The notes under the pieces: generated by a model
Seen by the model: only the letters and a program-made list of their open reading frames with translations
The model's database searches: none
Told to the model about the DNA's origin: nothing
Program-made: the position numbers and the translations under genes
Shown here: piece by piece, positions 1 to 10,215 of the stretch
How the letters are laid out: every line of letters starts with the position of its first letter
Position numbering within the stretch: position 1 is the first letter of the stretch
Assembly: GCA_004325065.1 (NCBI GenBank)
Contig: PITI01000032.1
Coordinates: forward strand, 1 to 31,659
Direction: 5' to 3'
DNA from: Hamiltosporidium magnivora
Taxonomy: Eukaryota > Microsporidia > Dubosqiidae
DNA length: 31,659 nucleotides

Positions 1-772
1 CAACAGATGTACGTATATAGCTTCATCAGACTCTATATTCAGTGTATCTCAGATAAAAATCTATTTTCTATGAATATAAATTTAAATCTATATTACAAAT
101 AAGGTTTGTTTTTTTTCTAGTTATTCTTAAAAAACATGCGAAAAAATGGAATAGCATAGCAAAATCAATTCCTTTTTTAGTTTCAAAACTGATCTAAAAA
201 ATTTATAAGAACTATTTAAAATTAAATCCATTGATGTTTAAATTAATCCAAATTTTTATTCTACGGTATACTAAAATTAAGAAATATTTGGTATCTTTGC
301 CTTCGATTACACTCATATTTTAATAAAAAATTCGAAATATTTTTTTGTTAAAACAGAGGTGTAGTATTTTTTCATATAGCAATATGATCTACTATATAGA
401 AGTATAAGAAACAAGTAATATAGCATTTTATATCTATATGAAGTAAAAAAATACTTTCAAACCTCTTTTTATCATGATTTAAAAACCCTTATCAAAACAT
501 ATTTTGAATTTGTTTAAAAAACTATAAAACGACGTTATGTAAAATCCCGGGCCTCGTAAAAACTTATGCTGCTATAATAAAGGTGCATCAATAGTATAAA
601 AATCATAAAAAGGAACGGAAAAAAATCTTAACCAATTTGTTGATATAAAATATCGATTCGAGTCATATATTCAAAATAAAAAGTAATTCAATGCATGAAA
701 AACCAAATAAAAAAGGAATTAAATTGAAAAAAGAGGAATAAAAAACGAAACTGAAATTTAATTTTTTGAACG
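1..772. other. AT-rich intergenic flank, no gene seen
   Basis: This is the 3' flank of the minus-strand LRR gene. It is homopolymer-rich and has stops in all frames. A small GC-rich patch lies near 546-556 (CCCGGGCCTCG). I see no RNA gene, tandem repeat or recognisable coding remnant. The part nearest the gene (about 690-772) may hold the decayed C-terminal end of the LRR gene, because its paralog at 10.2-12.7 kb is about 75 residues longer; that is a weak inference. Confidence 0.5.
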
Positions 773-3181
773 TTATATAATTGAAATTTCCAATTTAGGG
801 TATTTTAAACGGCCATAATTTATAAAAAAATGGGAAAACTCTTCGGAATCAGATGAAATAGCAATAAAAGTGAGATTTACAAAAGCTTCGATTGTCTCCA
901 TATCCGATCTAATCAGCTTATTTTGAGTCAAATTCATTCTTTTAAGCGATACCAATAGATTATTACAACATAAACTTTCAATAAATCCCGCTTCTAGATT
1001 ACATTCCGATAAATTTAAGCTTTCTAACCGATTGAAGTGACCTAGAGAAGCAAGGCATTCCTTGTTTAGATTATTTTTAGATAAATTGATAGCAATTAGA
1101 TGACTTTTGAATTTACAAGGTTCAAAATCAAACCCTTTTATATCAAGCCGGGGCATATTAGAAAGATTCAAATATTCAAGCCTTTCAAATTTATATAGAT
1201 TTGTTAATGTTTCCGAGTTCGATACATTCCCAGATATGCTTAATATCCATGTGCTTGTATGTAAAGAATTCTGACTCAGTATTCGGTTCAAATGGCCATA
1301 ACCATAAAGCGTATCTAAAAAAAGCATTTCGCATTTTAAATTAGTTGAAAAAAAATCTACAAGTTTATTGGCTAATATACAACCAGAAAGATCTAATAAA
1401 CGAAATGATTTATTCCAATTTGCACAATTTCCAAAAAATTTCAATGCTTTAAAATTGATTCCCTTCATGCTCAAGACATCTAAATGATTATTAATAATTA
1501 TAGAATCCATAATCTTGTAATTTAAAAGTGAATTTTCCACTATAAACTCTTTCGTTAATTTTATTTTTTCAGGGTTCAATTGACCACAATTACCCTTATA
1601 TTTACAATAAGAAAGATCCAGAATTTCTAGATTTTTAAGTCTTAAATTATTAAAAAAGCCGTTTTGAATATTAAAATTAATAATCCTCAGAACTTTTAAG
1701 TTTTGAAAATTGCTGGATAGTCTAAGAAAGAAATTATTGGAATCAATAAATTCACATTTCACCAAAATTAGTGATTCTAAATTAATTAATTCATATAAAA
1801 AAGAAATATCTAAAACGGAAAGAAATATTCTTTCAAATTCTATTGATTTTATTTCGTTTTTTCGTAAAGATTTAGGGGTACAAAAAACCGAACAAAAGCT
1901 TGCCTTCATTTCATAGATATCCGAATTATCATTCGCAAATTCGAACTTTATATCTAGATTTCTGGATTCAACGAAATAATTATTATCGCTGGAGATCTTA
2001 ATTCCGTCAATTTTATAGGAATTGACTAACCGGAACAATAATTTTTTTTTGTCTTTAATATTATCTTCTTCTATAAGACTAAGAGCTGTTGGCGTGATTC
2101 GAATTGCTATTTCTTTAGTAGAATTTATTCCAACTAAATCGCATTTATTATTCGTTTTCTTCACCATAAAAAGCAATTCTTTTGTGTTTGAATTAAAAAA
2201 CAAATTGATTGAATCATAAAGTACAATTAGAAACGGCAAAAAATATTTTCTATATTTTATAAACACCTCATTTGTCATATTAAATACATTTGAACCTGAT
2301 ATATCTGTCATATATGAAAATAGAAATGGAAGTAAATTCTTGTACAATCTGACTAAAGCATCGGATTCCGCGTAACAAGAAAGATCATAAAGAGTCCAGA
2401 CTAAATCTAAGAATCTCTTGTTTCTCAAAACTGGAAAATCTGTATTCCAGCCATAACATAAAATATGTAAAGTTTCTTTAAATATTTGAATATCAATATT
2501 ACTTTTTGTTATAGCTTTAATATTAAGACAAATTTCATTAAGCTCAGGCTTATTAAACCTATCAAAATATCTGGATTTTATCTGATAATTATCTGAATAA
2601 TCAAAAGTTAGTGTGTTTAAGGGGTGTTGGATAAAATTGTTTTTATCGCATCGAGCCATTCCGTCCACAAATAATCCTTCTTTTCTAATATTAAACAGAT
2701 TTGTATTGATTGTTTTATCTTCATTAGTACTACTATCACGATATGATGGTATTGAGGTTTTATCCATTCGAATACTCTCTTTATTGTATTCAGATTCTAC
2801 ACAGCTATCTATTCTTGGTCTTTTATTGTATGTATTATACGGATATTCGGTACAATTTTGAGTGGTATGTTTCAAAATTGGATCAAAACTTATTTGATTC
2901 TGGTAAGAAACACAATCTAATTCCGAAATGTGGGAATTCCTTGCGATGTGCGATTCACCTTGATCTGTTACGACATCTTTCAAACAACTTTCATTTGTAA
3001 AATTTATTGTAATACGAACGCAAATATATGTTCTAAGAAATCCTGTAAATAAAATGTAAGCCAAAAATGTGCTTAATCTTGTAGTAGATAGTAAAGAATT
3101 ATACGTTCTAGATATTTTCGCATGGATTTTTTTTGTTTTTAAAAGAACTTCGGACAAGCATGATAACCCTTTCCAATACAT
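773..3181 (-). CDS. Leucine-rich-repeat protein with N-terminal membrane segment (paralog 1)
   Basis: An 802-residue protein opening at an ATG. Residues 1-35 are basic/polar, 36-50 form a hydrophobic stretch (signal anchor or late signal peptide), and 60-185 are a polar, poorly conserved linker. Residues 190-330 form a block strongly shared with the paralogs (SRYFD, LNIKAITKSNIDI, ILCYGWN, SESDAL/AESDAL, LLPFLFSY). From about 445 to the end there are irregular LRRs (LESLILVKCEF, LEILDLSYCKY, FRLLDLSGCIL, LEYLNLSNM, LESLNLSECNLE). LRRs are protein-binding surfaces, and secreted or surface LRR families are known in microsporidia, so a host- or surface-facing role is an inference. The protein stops where the 836-residue paralog continues for another 76 residues, so it may be C-terminally truncated. 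No CCC/GGG start motif; a promoter-like element shared with the third paralog lies 55 bp upstream. The long open frame and paralogy make this a confident gene; its function is unknown. Confidence 0.92.
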   Translation of the reverse strand: MYWKGLSCLSEVLLKTKKIHAKISRTYNSLLSTTRLSTFLAYILFTGFLRTYICVRITINFTNESCLKDVVTDQGESHIARNSHISELDCVSYQNQISFDPILKHTTQNCTEYPYNTYNKRPRIDSCVESEYNKESIRMDKTSIPSYRDSSTNEDKTINTNLFNIRKEGLFVDGMARCDKNNFIQHPLNTLTFDYSDNYQIKSRYFDRFNKPELNEICLNIKAITKSNIDIQIFKETLHILCYGWNTDFPVLRNKRFLDLVWTLYDLSCYAESDALVRLYKNLLPFLFSYMTDISGSNVFNMTNEVFIKYRKYFLPFLIVLYDSINLFFNSNTKELLFMVKKTNNKCDLVGINSTKEIAIRITPTALSLIEEDNIKDKKKLLFRLVNSYKIDGIKISSDNNYFVESRNLDIKFEFANDNSDIYEMKASFCSVFCTPKSLRKNEIKSIEFERIFLSVLDISFLYELINLESLILVKCEFIDSNNFFLRLSSNFQNLKVLRIINFNIQNGFFNNLRLKNLEILDLSYCKYKGNCGQLNPEKIKLTKEFIVENSLLNYKIMDSIIINNHLDVLSMKGINFKALKFFGNCANWNKSFRLLDLSGCILANKLVDFFSTNLKCEMLFLDTLYGYGHLNRILSQNSLHTSTWILSISGNVSNSETLTNLYKFERLEYLNLSNMPRLDIKGFDFEPCKFKSHLIAINLSKNNLNKECLASLGHFNRLESLNLSECNLEAGFIESLCCNNLLVSLKRMNLTQNKLIRSDMETIEAFVNLTFIAISSDSEEFSHFFINYGRLKYPKLEISII

Positions 3182-3222
3182 TTACAAATATTTCGCTTTT
3201 CTTTGTATTTTATAAATTTTCG

Positions 3223-3236
3223 ATGATTAAATACTT
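3223..3236 (-). promoter_or_regulatory. Putative LRR-family promoter element AAGTATTTAATCAT
   Basis: Read on the minus strand, AAGTATTTAATCAT begins 55 nt before the ATG at 3181. The identical 14-mer begins 57 nt before the ATG of the paralog at 30930. Both are followed by A/T-rich sequence and preceded by ATTAAT-rich sequence. The match and position are seen; a promoter role is inferred. Confidence 0.5.
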
Positions 3237-6098
3237 TTTAAATTAAATTTTACATAATTTTTTTTCTTGATTAATATTTAATTTGATTAAATATATATAT
3301 TAAGTTTTTGTTCGTTGTTGAAGGTTCTATCAGCTGATATTTTCCCAAATATTTCTGACAATTTTTATTTAATTTTTGGAAATCAATTAATATCGGAATA
3401 ATATTACAAACCTGGGATATTATTTCGTGAAAATTTAACTAACGACATTAACTGTAAGCTTCTTTAGATATTCTTTCAAAATCTTCCTTATCGAAAAAAA
3501 CTTTTCAGATATATTCTTCTGCAATTAAATAAGCTTATTGTAGAGATGGCAGCAATAGCGACGTTTGAAAGAATTAAAATATGATGATTAAAGGATAATT
3601 AATTGACTTTGTAGAACAGTATAGAAGTCGAAATAAGAACATTTGATTGATTCACCATAAAATAAATATATCATTTACTTTGAAATGATTTGAGAATCTG
3701 ATTTAAAAAATCTAAGTAGAATCAAAAAAATAGCTGAATAATAAAAAATACAATGGAAACAATGCTATATGCTTCTTTTTTAAATAATAGTGGTATTTAA
3801 AATTTTTGAACAATAAGACAGTCAATATGTGGAAACGCAGATTTTAAATACTTCCATTCAGGTCAAAAAATTTTGGTAAAATATAAGGAAGAACAAAAAC
3901 TTTAAACCAGCAAAGAAATAATTTGGGATCAGTGATATAGACATTACGTCTATTATACTCATCAAGCTCCGCATAAAAAATTTAACACACAAGTTATTTT
4001 CTAACCGACTTAGTGTCTGGCACATTCGCATAATTATAAAGAAATCTAAAATACATTTTAAATGATTGAAAAGGTAATTTAAGTCTAAAAATTTTAATTG
4101 GTATTCACTTAAAAATTTCTTAACTTTTTTATAAGATTTTAAAATAATATAAATGAGAAATTTAAAATTGACTTATTATAATGTTTACTATTTAGAATAT
4201 AGCTTAAAGGTTCTAATTATTTCTTATTGATGTAATACCGGAATTGTTTGCTTTTTTGTTTATTTTACAACTTTTGAATTTTATGTAAACCTTCCTAGAA
4301 GTAAAAAATTTTGTAAATATATAATTTTATATCCTTTTTTTAGTTACTGTAGTTCTTCTTCAAGTTAAATAGAGTTCATTTAATACTGGTTGATTTTTAG
4401 CTCTCTGATGAATATAAGTAAAGAAATGTTTTGTTTAGCATTTTCACATTTTCTAAAATATCGATAAGAGATATTATCCATTGCTTTTTTGTTTCATCAT
4501 GACTCAGATGATTTTTTTAAACAAATTATTACTATTTTTATGTGTTAATTGATTGGGTATATGGCCGTATTCCCAATAGTATAAATCTTAATAAGATTTA
4601 ACATGTGACATTATTTGAAGTTACAAATAATTTACAGTCTAAAAGAATACTGAAACTCAATATCTATTAATAAGGCCTAAGTTATTTTAAGAATTTTGTC
4701 GCACTCATTTTTTTAATGTCCAATGTTCAGATGAAATTTATGAGTAAAATGAGTTTCGAAAAGGTATATATAATTTTATTTTCTAATGTATATTTCTTAA
4801 CAATTTTTTCTCAGTTCAAGCTTGTGGTTTATAGAATGTCTCTTGATATATTTGTGGGCCTTTTTTGAATTTACCTTTTAAAAGGAGCCTGAACTATATT
4901 TAATTCTATACACAATTGCGTGTTCGTTTAATCTTTAGTGCGGAAAACTATATATATACAAATTTCGTGTTTTTTGGGCTAATTATAAGAATTTAACATC
5001 GAAAAGCAATGTTTTCATAAAGTTTCTAGACAGTTAATAATGTTTAAACTTTTTTAGTAATATTAGAATACATTTTTGTCTAAAACTAAAACCTGAAATC
5101 AAAAATCGAACAAACGCTTTAGATACCATACCGCTAAAATCGCGCCTAAAATTAAATCATTTATGAATTTATATAATTATATTTAATTCTCTATTTCTGC
5201 TTTCTATTCTATAATTTTTTTAATAAACTCTTTTATTACTAGAACCCACGGTATTACTCGTCTTTAAATCATAATTCGTATTTTCTGGTTATATAATTTC
5301 TCATTTTATTCTTAATAAATACAAAAACGGCAGTGGTATATATTTCACAACTAAACAAAACCATGAGGTTTTTTTCGATAAAAATTAAGGCAAATTGAAT
5401 TATATTCTAAAAATGACCAGAATTTCGGTTTTATGAATACATTGCGAGAAATGCCAAATATAACTGCAAAAAAATCTACCATGTTGAAGTAATTACGCAA
5501 TATCTTAGTTTTTTAATAAATCAAACGGCATAATCTCAGAATGAAATTTCAACTAGAAATAACGTTGAAAAATTTTTAACTCATACTAAAATATTTATGT
5601 TTTTAGTATAATAGTCGCGAATGAATAATTTTTCTAGATTATTCTTATATTTTTGTAGGTATTTGAGCTTTCTAAAGAAATATCGCAACTTAAAAACGTA
5701 TAGTTGTTGTTATTTTATTTTTAATATCTACGTTATTAAATATATAAATGATTTCCTTAATTCGGAATAGCAACTTACGCTCTTGTTCTGTTGCTTCAAG
5801 CTTGATATCATTTTAAACAAGAAACTGGTATTTTAAAAACTTTTTTGTACAAATGATGTACATTGATCATGTTTTCTGAAGTCGGTAATTGAACAGTTTG
5901 ATACACATCTCAAATTTTCTCTTGGAATGCTTTTTTCTGTCTAGATTCAATTATCTTTTAAATACTTAAAGTTTTTGCTTATTTCGTTGTTTCCGATATC
6001 GTAGGTGACACTGTTTGCTGAGTGTAATCAGAATTAGGCTAAAAAAATATTAATTATCAAACTAGTATTGTAAGAGCCGTTCTTGGATTTTAAAAGGC
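3237..6098. other. Gene desert, AT-rich
   Basis: About 2.9 kb with no open frame of gene size on either strand, no tRNA-like structure and no obvious tandem repeat. The sequence is a mosaic of A/T homopolymers with occasional less AT-rich patches (for example 4840-4930), possibly eroded mobile DNA, but nothing I can assign. Confidence 0.5.
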
Positions 6099-6332
6099 TC
6101 ATTTGCGTCCTCTCTGGCTATTCTCAGACACAGATTTCTGACTTATACCTTCTTAAGCGCCTAATTTGTTGCTTCTTCTACTACTGCTCTCGATTTTCTT
6201 TCGTGTTATAGGTTTGATTTTTGCTATAATTTGAACGACTTTTACCACATACTTGCGTATAACAGGTGAAAATCTAAGAACGGATAGAACCTCATTGCGA
6301 TCAACTAAGCTATCTCTTTCTTCAATTGTTTC
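6099..6332 (-). pseudogene. Coding-like remnant, possible decayed mobile-element ORF
   Basis: On the minus strand a frame runs 59 codons from 6332 with no ATG, meets TAA at 6153-6155, then stays open for 17 more codons to TGA at 6099-6101. The product is basic (IRKYVVKVVQIIAKIKP, then ITRKKIESSSRRSNK). The patch is less AT-rich than its surroundings and abuts a dispersed-repeat copy at 6361-6600. Part of it (ER..D...V..FS....K) faintly resembles a frame fragment in the decayed element at 30.0-30.3 kb. Open runs of about 60 codons are expected by chance several times in a window this AT-rich, so this is weak. Confidence 0.25.
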
Positions 6333-6360
6333 TTAAAAAAATAATATTTAACATATTAGA

Positions 6361-6600
6361 TAGTTAATGAAGAAAAACCACATTAACAATCATCTCTTAG
6401 CAATGTGTATCCTGAACAAATTGAAAATCATTGTTGAGATTTAGGTGATAAAAAAACTACGCTGAATCTATAGACTAATCCCTCATAATCCCAAGTTATA
6501 TCAATTAAAAGAAACAAATTGGGAATTTTCATTCTTTCATCCGCGACATCGAGAGGTTAAAGAAGGCAGGAATAAGTAGGTAAGTAAGTCAGTAATACAT
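6361..6600 (+). repeat. Degenerate dispersed repeat, family A copy 1
   Basis: Shares a series of landmarks with 13861-14050 and 28391-28815: an ACATTAA.AA.CATCT.CTTAG.AATG block (with 28.4 kb), then GAGAGGTTAAAGAAGG, then AGTAGGTAAGTAAGT. At 13.9 kb the equivalents are GAAAGATTAAAAGAGG and ATAGGTAAGTAGTAA, and at 28.8 kb GAGAGGTAAAAAAAACC and CTAGTAAGTAAATAA. Divergence is heavy and internal lengths differ. The purine-rich core resembles the minus strand of the GC-rich island at 30.6 kb (AAGAGGCGACTAAAAGG), suggesting a shared mobile-element origin; that link is an inference. Confidence 0.4.
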
Positions 6601-8924
6601 AGAAAAATATTTGGAAATACGTTTAAGGTTTATGCATAAAATATTACAAATACCGTAATTTCATGTACACTGTAAATTGGATAATAAGTCAAGATATTTT
6701 AAACGATCATAAACAATAAAAATTAAACAGAAATGCATGTATGTAAGGATAGTTAAAACCCAGAACATCTAAAGCAATATTTATCTGCTAAGCAATATTT
6801 ATAAAAAATCCTCTTTTTTTTCGAGCATTGATATACAGAAATTAAAACTGTCATACTAAAAATCGGCTATAAATCATATAATTTCAATTTATAACTTCTA
6901 TTTGCGAAATATTTGTTTCATTTCATATCATAAATTCAAATATTATGCCATTAACATTTTTTTTTCTAAAAAATTATATTCATATATATTGTGTTGAATG
7001 ATATCTACCTCGCGCATGATCATAATATCCCCAAAGGCTTTTATAACAAAAATAATGGTTTTTTTCATATAATCGGTAAGAAAACCTTGTTTCCATATGA
7101 AATAAAATTAAACTATAACATGATTGGGGGGGGTTAAAAAAAATAGGCTATTATTTTTAAGATAATTTTTTAGAAATTATCTTTTTAAAGTTGAAACAAT
7201 AGCAGATGAATCGTAGATTAGCTATGTTTTGTAATTTTTTTTGAGACGTTTTATTTAAAAATTCTACACGCAGAAATCTTTAGTTTATAAAAGGATAAGA
7301 TTTTTGATTCCGAAAATTTGACTCGGCTTATATCTCGATCCCCCCCATAAAAAAACCATATTTTCTATGCTACACATTGCATATCACTTAAGATATAAAT
7401 TATGCAGCTTTTTAATAATCGAAATCTTAGCAATATATCCATAAAGTATTTATTTACAAATATTTTCGGTAAGGAATAACTCGGGCAGTAAATCCCTATT
7501 ATGTATTGATTGATATGAAAACGTTATATTCTCATAATACTTTTTTTTCTGATTTAGTCACTATGAGTACTTTCGTTTGAAAGGTGTAGTTTTCATGAGA
7601 GGCATGTACTATTTCATGTCGAAAGAGGCCTGATTCGATGAATAATGTTAAGATTTCACATAATTATTATTTGTCAACTACAAACAACCTTTTAATGAGT
7701 TAGTCAGAGAATATATTTTCAAGGCAACGTTGAGACGTGAATGATTTTTAACATTAAGCCTCATAATGCTGGTTTTAATTTTTAGAACAGATCACAAATC
7801 TTGTTTATACTGCTAAGAAAATCTTAAGCTATTTTTTTAGGTTAAATTTTAAGAATAGTAGTGTAATTAAAGCACAAAGGACAAGTTCCTTTATGAATTT
7901 ATAAAATACAATACGTTTTCTGTTTTGAAAAGGTAAATTTTATGATTCTCATTTGGTAGTTTGAGGAAAATATTCAAATCATTAAGATACTAAGCCAAAA
8001 AACGAAGGTAGTTGTGCCTGTTAGCTTTGACAAGTTGAAAAATTTTTTGTCTTACAAAAGAGAATAAAAATACAATGGGGAATGTGCAAATATAAATATA
8101 TGAAAGTACATTTATTTACTAATTCGAATTTTTTCTTAGTTTTTTATATGTAATATATTCAGTAAATATCACATATATTTATCCGCACCGCATATGTATA
8201 TTGATTTTAAGATATTAACGCAGTTCATGGTTTAAAATAGATTGCTAAACACAATCAATCAATCCATAGGCTTTTTTACAAACCAAAATCTAAATGAATT
8301 TGCTCAAAAAATATTAAATTTTTAATAGGAGAGTAAATTGCCAGAATTTCGGTAATTTCCGTTGTTTAAGAAAAGATTTTGGTTTGAAACTCATCCAATT
8401 CCCATCGATAACAGCATTTTTCTCAATTAACTTATAATTTCGAACAACATATAAGTGCGGCCTAGATATATCTCAAAAAACTGCTCGAAATCGCGTTAGA
8501 TGCGTAATATTCTACTACCGGTATAACCCTTAGATTAGATTCTTGTCATATTAAAGGGTTTTTATATCTTATGACGCCAATTTTTCAACTTGTGTGAGCA
8601 AAACTAGATTCTATGCTTTTACATAGCAATTCATAGAAGTTCGATCTTTACATATTTATTGTTAGGCGGAAAACTATAAAGCAACTTTACAGAAAAATTT
8701 TTGCAAATTTATAGACCTTCTTCATAAATAGCTATTCCATTCATCTTTTCCCTTTCGGTTTCGATAATGAACAAATGAAAGCTAACATTTCTGTCGATGC
8801 ACAATTTCTTATTATTTCCGAGTTTATTTCAATTAAGAAAAATCTTTTTTCTAAAGCAAATCTTCTCGATACCCACAGTTCTTCTGTTTTATCCAATTTA
8901 CCTTTCTTTAGAGTTCAGTAGTCA
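6601..8924. other. Gene desert with G-run and C-run
   Basis: About 2.3 kb without a supported gene. Notable only are a G8 run near 7125-7132 and a C6 run near 7340-7346, each followed by A-rich sequence and unusual in this base composition. No terminal repeats were found around them. An ATG-initiated frame starting at 8797 runs on into the adjacent family B repeat and is not supported as a gene. Confidence 0.4.
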
Positions 8925-9130
8925 TGATCTGGTTCTTAGCAAGGTGAACGTGTATGAGACTGTCTTTTATTTTTTTAGATCTGTTGTAATTCTGGAATAT
9001 AGAGGATTGGCCGAAATATTCGGTTTTGTTTATATCCTACCAAAATGTAAGCATTGACTTTCACAATAAGCATGAGGACGAATCGCCGAGCAGTTAGTTT
9101 AAATGTAGTTATCAGCTCTCTTTCCACCTT
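8925..9130 (+). repeat. Degenerate dispersed repeat, family B copy 1
   Basis: Aligns by eye over about 190 bp with 24221-24403. Shared blocks in order are TCTGTTGTAA(T/C)TC, TATAGAG(G/A)ATTGGCC, GTTTATAT.C.ACCAAAA, and a tail containing ATGTAGTTATC.GCTCT...CCACC. An 86-codon ATG frame (8797-9057) crosses this copy, but the matching frame is broken in the other copy and the similarity is clearer in DNA than in protein. I treat it as a relic of mobile DNA, not a gene. The element class is unknown. Confidence 0.5.
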
Positions 9131-9269
9131 CTTTTTTTTTCTAAAAATTGATATAAAACAAATGAAAATATAACTTGTTTTAGAGTCTCAAAAATTTTTA
9201 AATGAGTTATTTAGACTTATTTAGCCAAATAATTGCCAAGCAGATAGTTTAATTGTGGTTATCAGTTCT
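9081..9269 (+). repeat. Direct repeat, two 39-bp copies 150 bp apart
   Basis: 9081-9119 and 9231-9269 match at 33 of 39 positions by eye (shared core AGTTTAA.TGT.GTTATCAG). The first copy is the 3' part of the family B repeat, so this is either a local duplication or a second, mostly lost, family B copy. Confidence 0.55.
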
Positions 9270-9337
9270 GCAATATGTAGCTTTTATTTTAAATTAATTT
9301 AAACTACAATTTATAACACATTATCTCCAAGGTTATC

Positions 9338-9627
9338 TTATTCCCCCATCTTAACCACATCCTTTTCTTCATTTAAACCCGAAATTTCATTTACTTCTAT
9401 TGTCTCCACGTGCCGCGGTTACATTATTTAATTTATACAGAAAAAAGAATCATTTATTACTTTTTTAAACATTCTCATCTTCGATATTAACTTTCTCGAT
9501 GAAGGGTTTAGTTTTTTTGCCACTAATCTCTTTCATTAATACTTAATGCCGCTCTCTCGGCTTTTTCGGTGTTCATTTCACACTTAGGTCCTTTTCGGCT
9601 ATCAAAAGAAATTGTTTTTACTGTCTT
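9338..9627 (-). pseudogene. Broken acidic ORF remnant
   Basis: Three minus-strand frame pieces follow one another. The first is a Lys/Ser-rich stretch ending SINERD then stop. The second, beginning at a frame-shifted ATG, contains GKKTKPFIEKVNIEDENV then stop. The third contains ETIEVNEISGLNEEKDVVK and ends in GE then TAA at 9338-9340. The Glu/Lys/Asn-rich composition looks coding. The order KK.KP..., NIEDENV, E-rich, VVK is mirrored in the minus-strand remnant at 17644-17935 (KKP..., DNEEDGV, LEEETVVVK). Both may be copies of one decayed gene or retroelement ORF. Individual pieces are short enough to occur by chance, so confidence rests on the parallel. Confidence 0.3.
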
Positions 9628-10110
9628 TATTTAGTATTATCAAAAAATATGTGTCTCGTCATTCATGGGTATATAGACTTCTAAGATACATTTTATGTTA
9701 TTTTGTGGCAATACTGTCGCCTTTTATCACAAAGGGTGCAATATTTACATTTCAATTATAAATTATAACTAGTTCATTTGCTAATAGATCATGTTAACTA
9801 CTCTTCATAATTTCGATTTGAAGGTAATATAGAGAATTAATTCCTAGTTAAACCAGAGCTTTTATTTAGCTTCTTGTCTAGGAAGAATAAATCTGATTTG
9901 TTATACCGAATTTCATGATCGATTTTTCTTCTCATGTCTGCATATTTCCGCATTTTAATTTGAAAAATTAAAGAATGACACTTTTTGATTGGCACCTAAT
10001 CAAGTAAATACTGGTTTTTTTGACATTTTAAATTAATCTGTTTTAATTTATAAAATTTTTATAGCAAAAATTTTAAAATCAAGCCTAATTAAATGCACTT
10101 CAAAAACTTT
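9628..10110. other. Upstream region of LRR paralog 2
   Basis: About 480 bp, AT-rich, with no gene. Unlike paralogs 1 and 3, it shows no clear AAGTATTTAATCAT element 50-60 bp before the possible ATG at 10111. The nearest look-alike (AAGCCTAATTAAAT at 10081) is too close and too divergent. Confidence 0.4.
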
Positions 10111-10215
10111 ATGGTTCTATTCAGTGGTTTTTTAAACAAAAAAATAGGTGAAAGATATACGAATGTAAGTACAATTATTAATGTGAAAATGATATTTTGT
10201 CTTTTTTTCTTCTAA
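10111..10215 (+). pseudogene. Probable frame-shifted N-terminus of LRR paralog 2
   Basis: An ATG at 10111 opens 34 codons in a different frame from the main LRR frame, ending at TAA 10213-10215. The encoded KKIGERY.....TIINVKMIFCLFFF matches in order and spacing the KKI/EKI...hydrophobic N-terminal segment of the other paralogs. The main frame takes over with FFLLIFCV...CIRI, equivalent to their GFLR..CVRI or CIRI. Joining needs one base at a T7 run (about 10202-10208), so this is either a real 1-bp deletion or a homopolymer sequencing error. Confidence 0.45.

Noticed and set aside
1710..3000. Several plus-strand frames of 65-85 codons inside the LRR gene at 773-3181
   Set aside because: They are antisense shadows of the 802-residue protein, without motifs.
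7120..7350. G8 run and C6 run each followed by A-runs, as possible terminal inverted repeats
   Set aside because: The flanking bases do not align as reverse complements beyond the homopolymers.
8797..9057. 86-codon ATG frame
   Set aside because: Runs into dispersed repeat B. The equivalent frame is broken in the other copy, and length is near chance expectation at this base composition.
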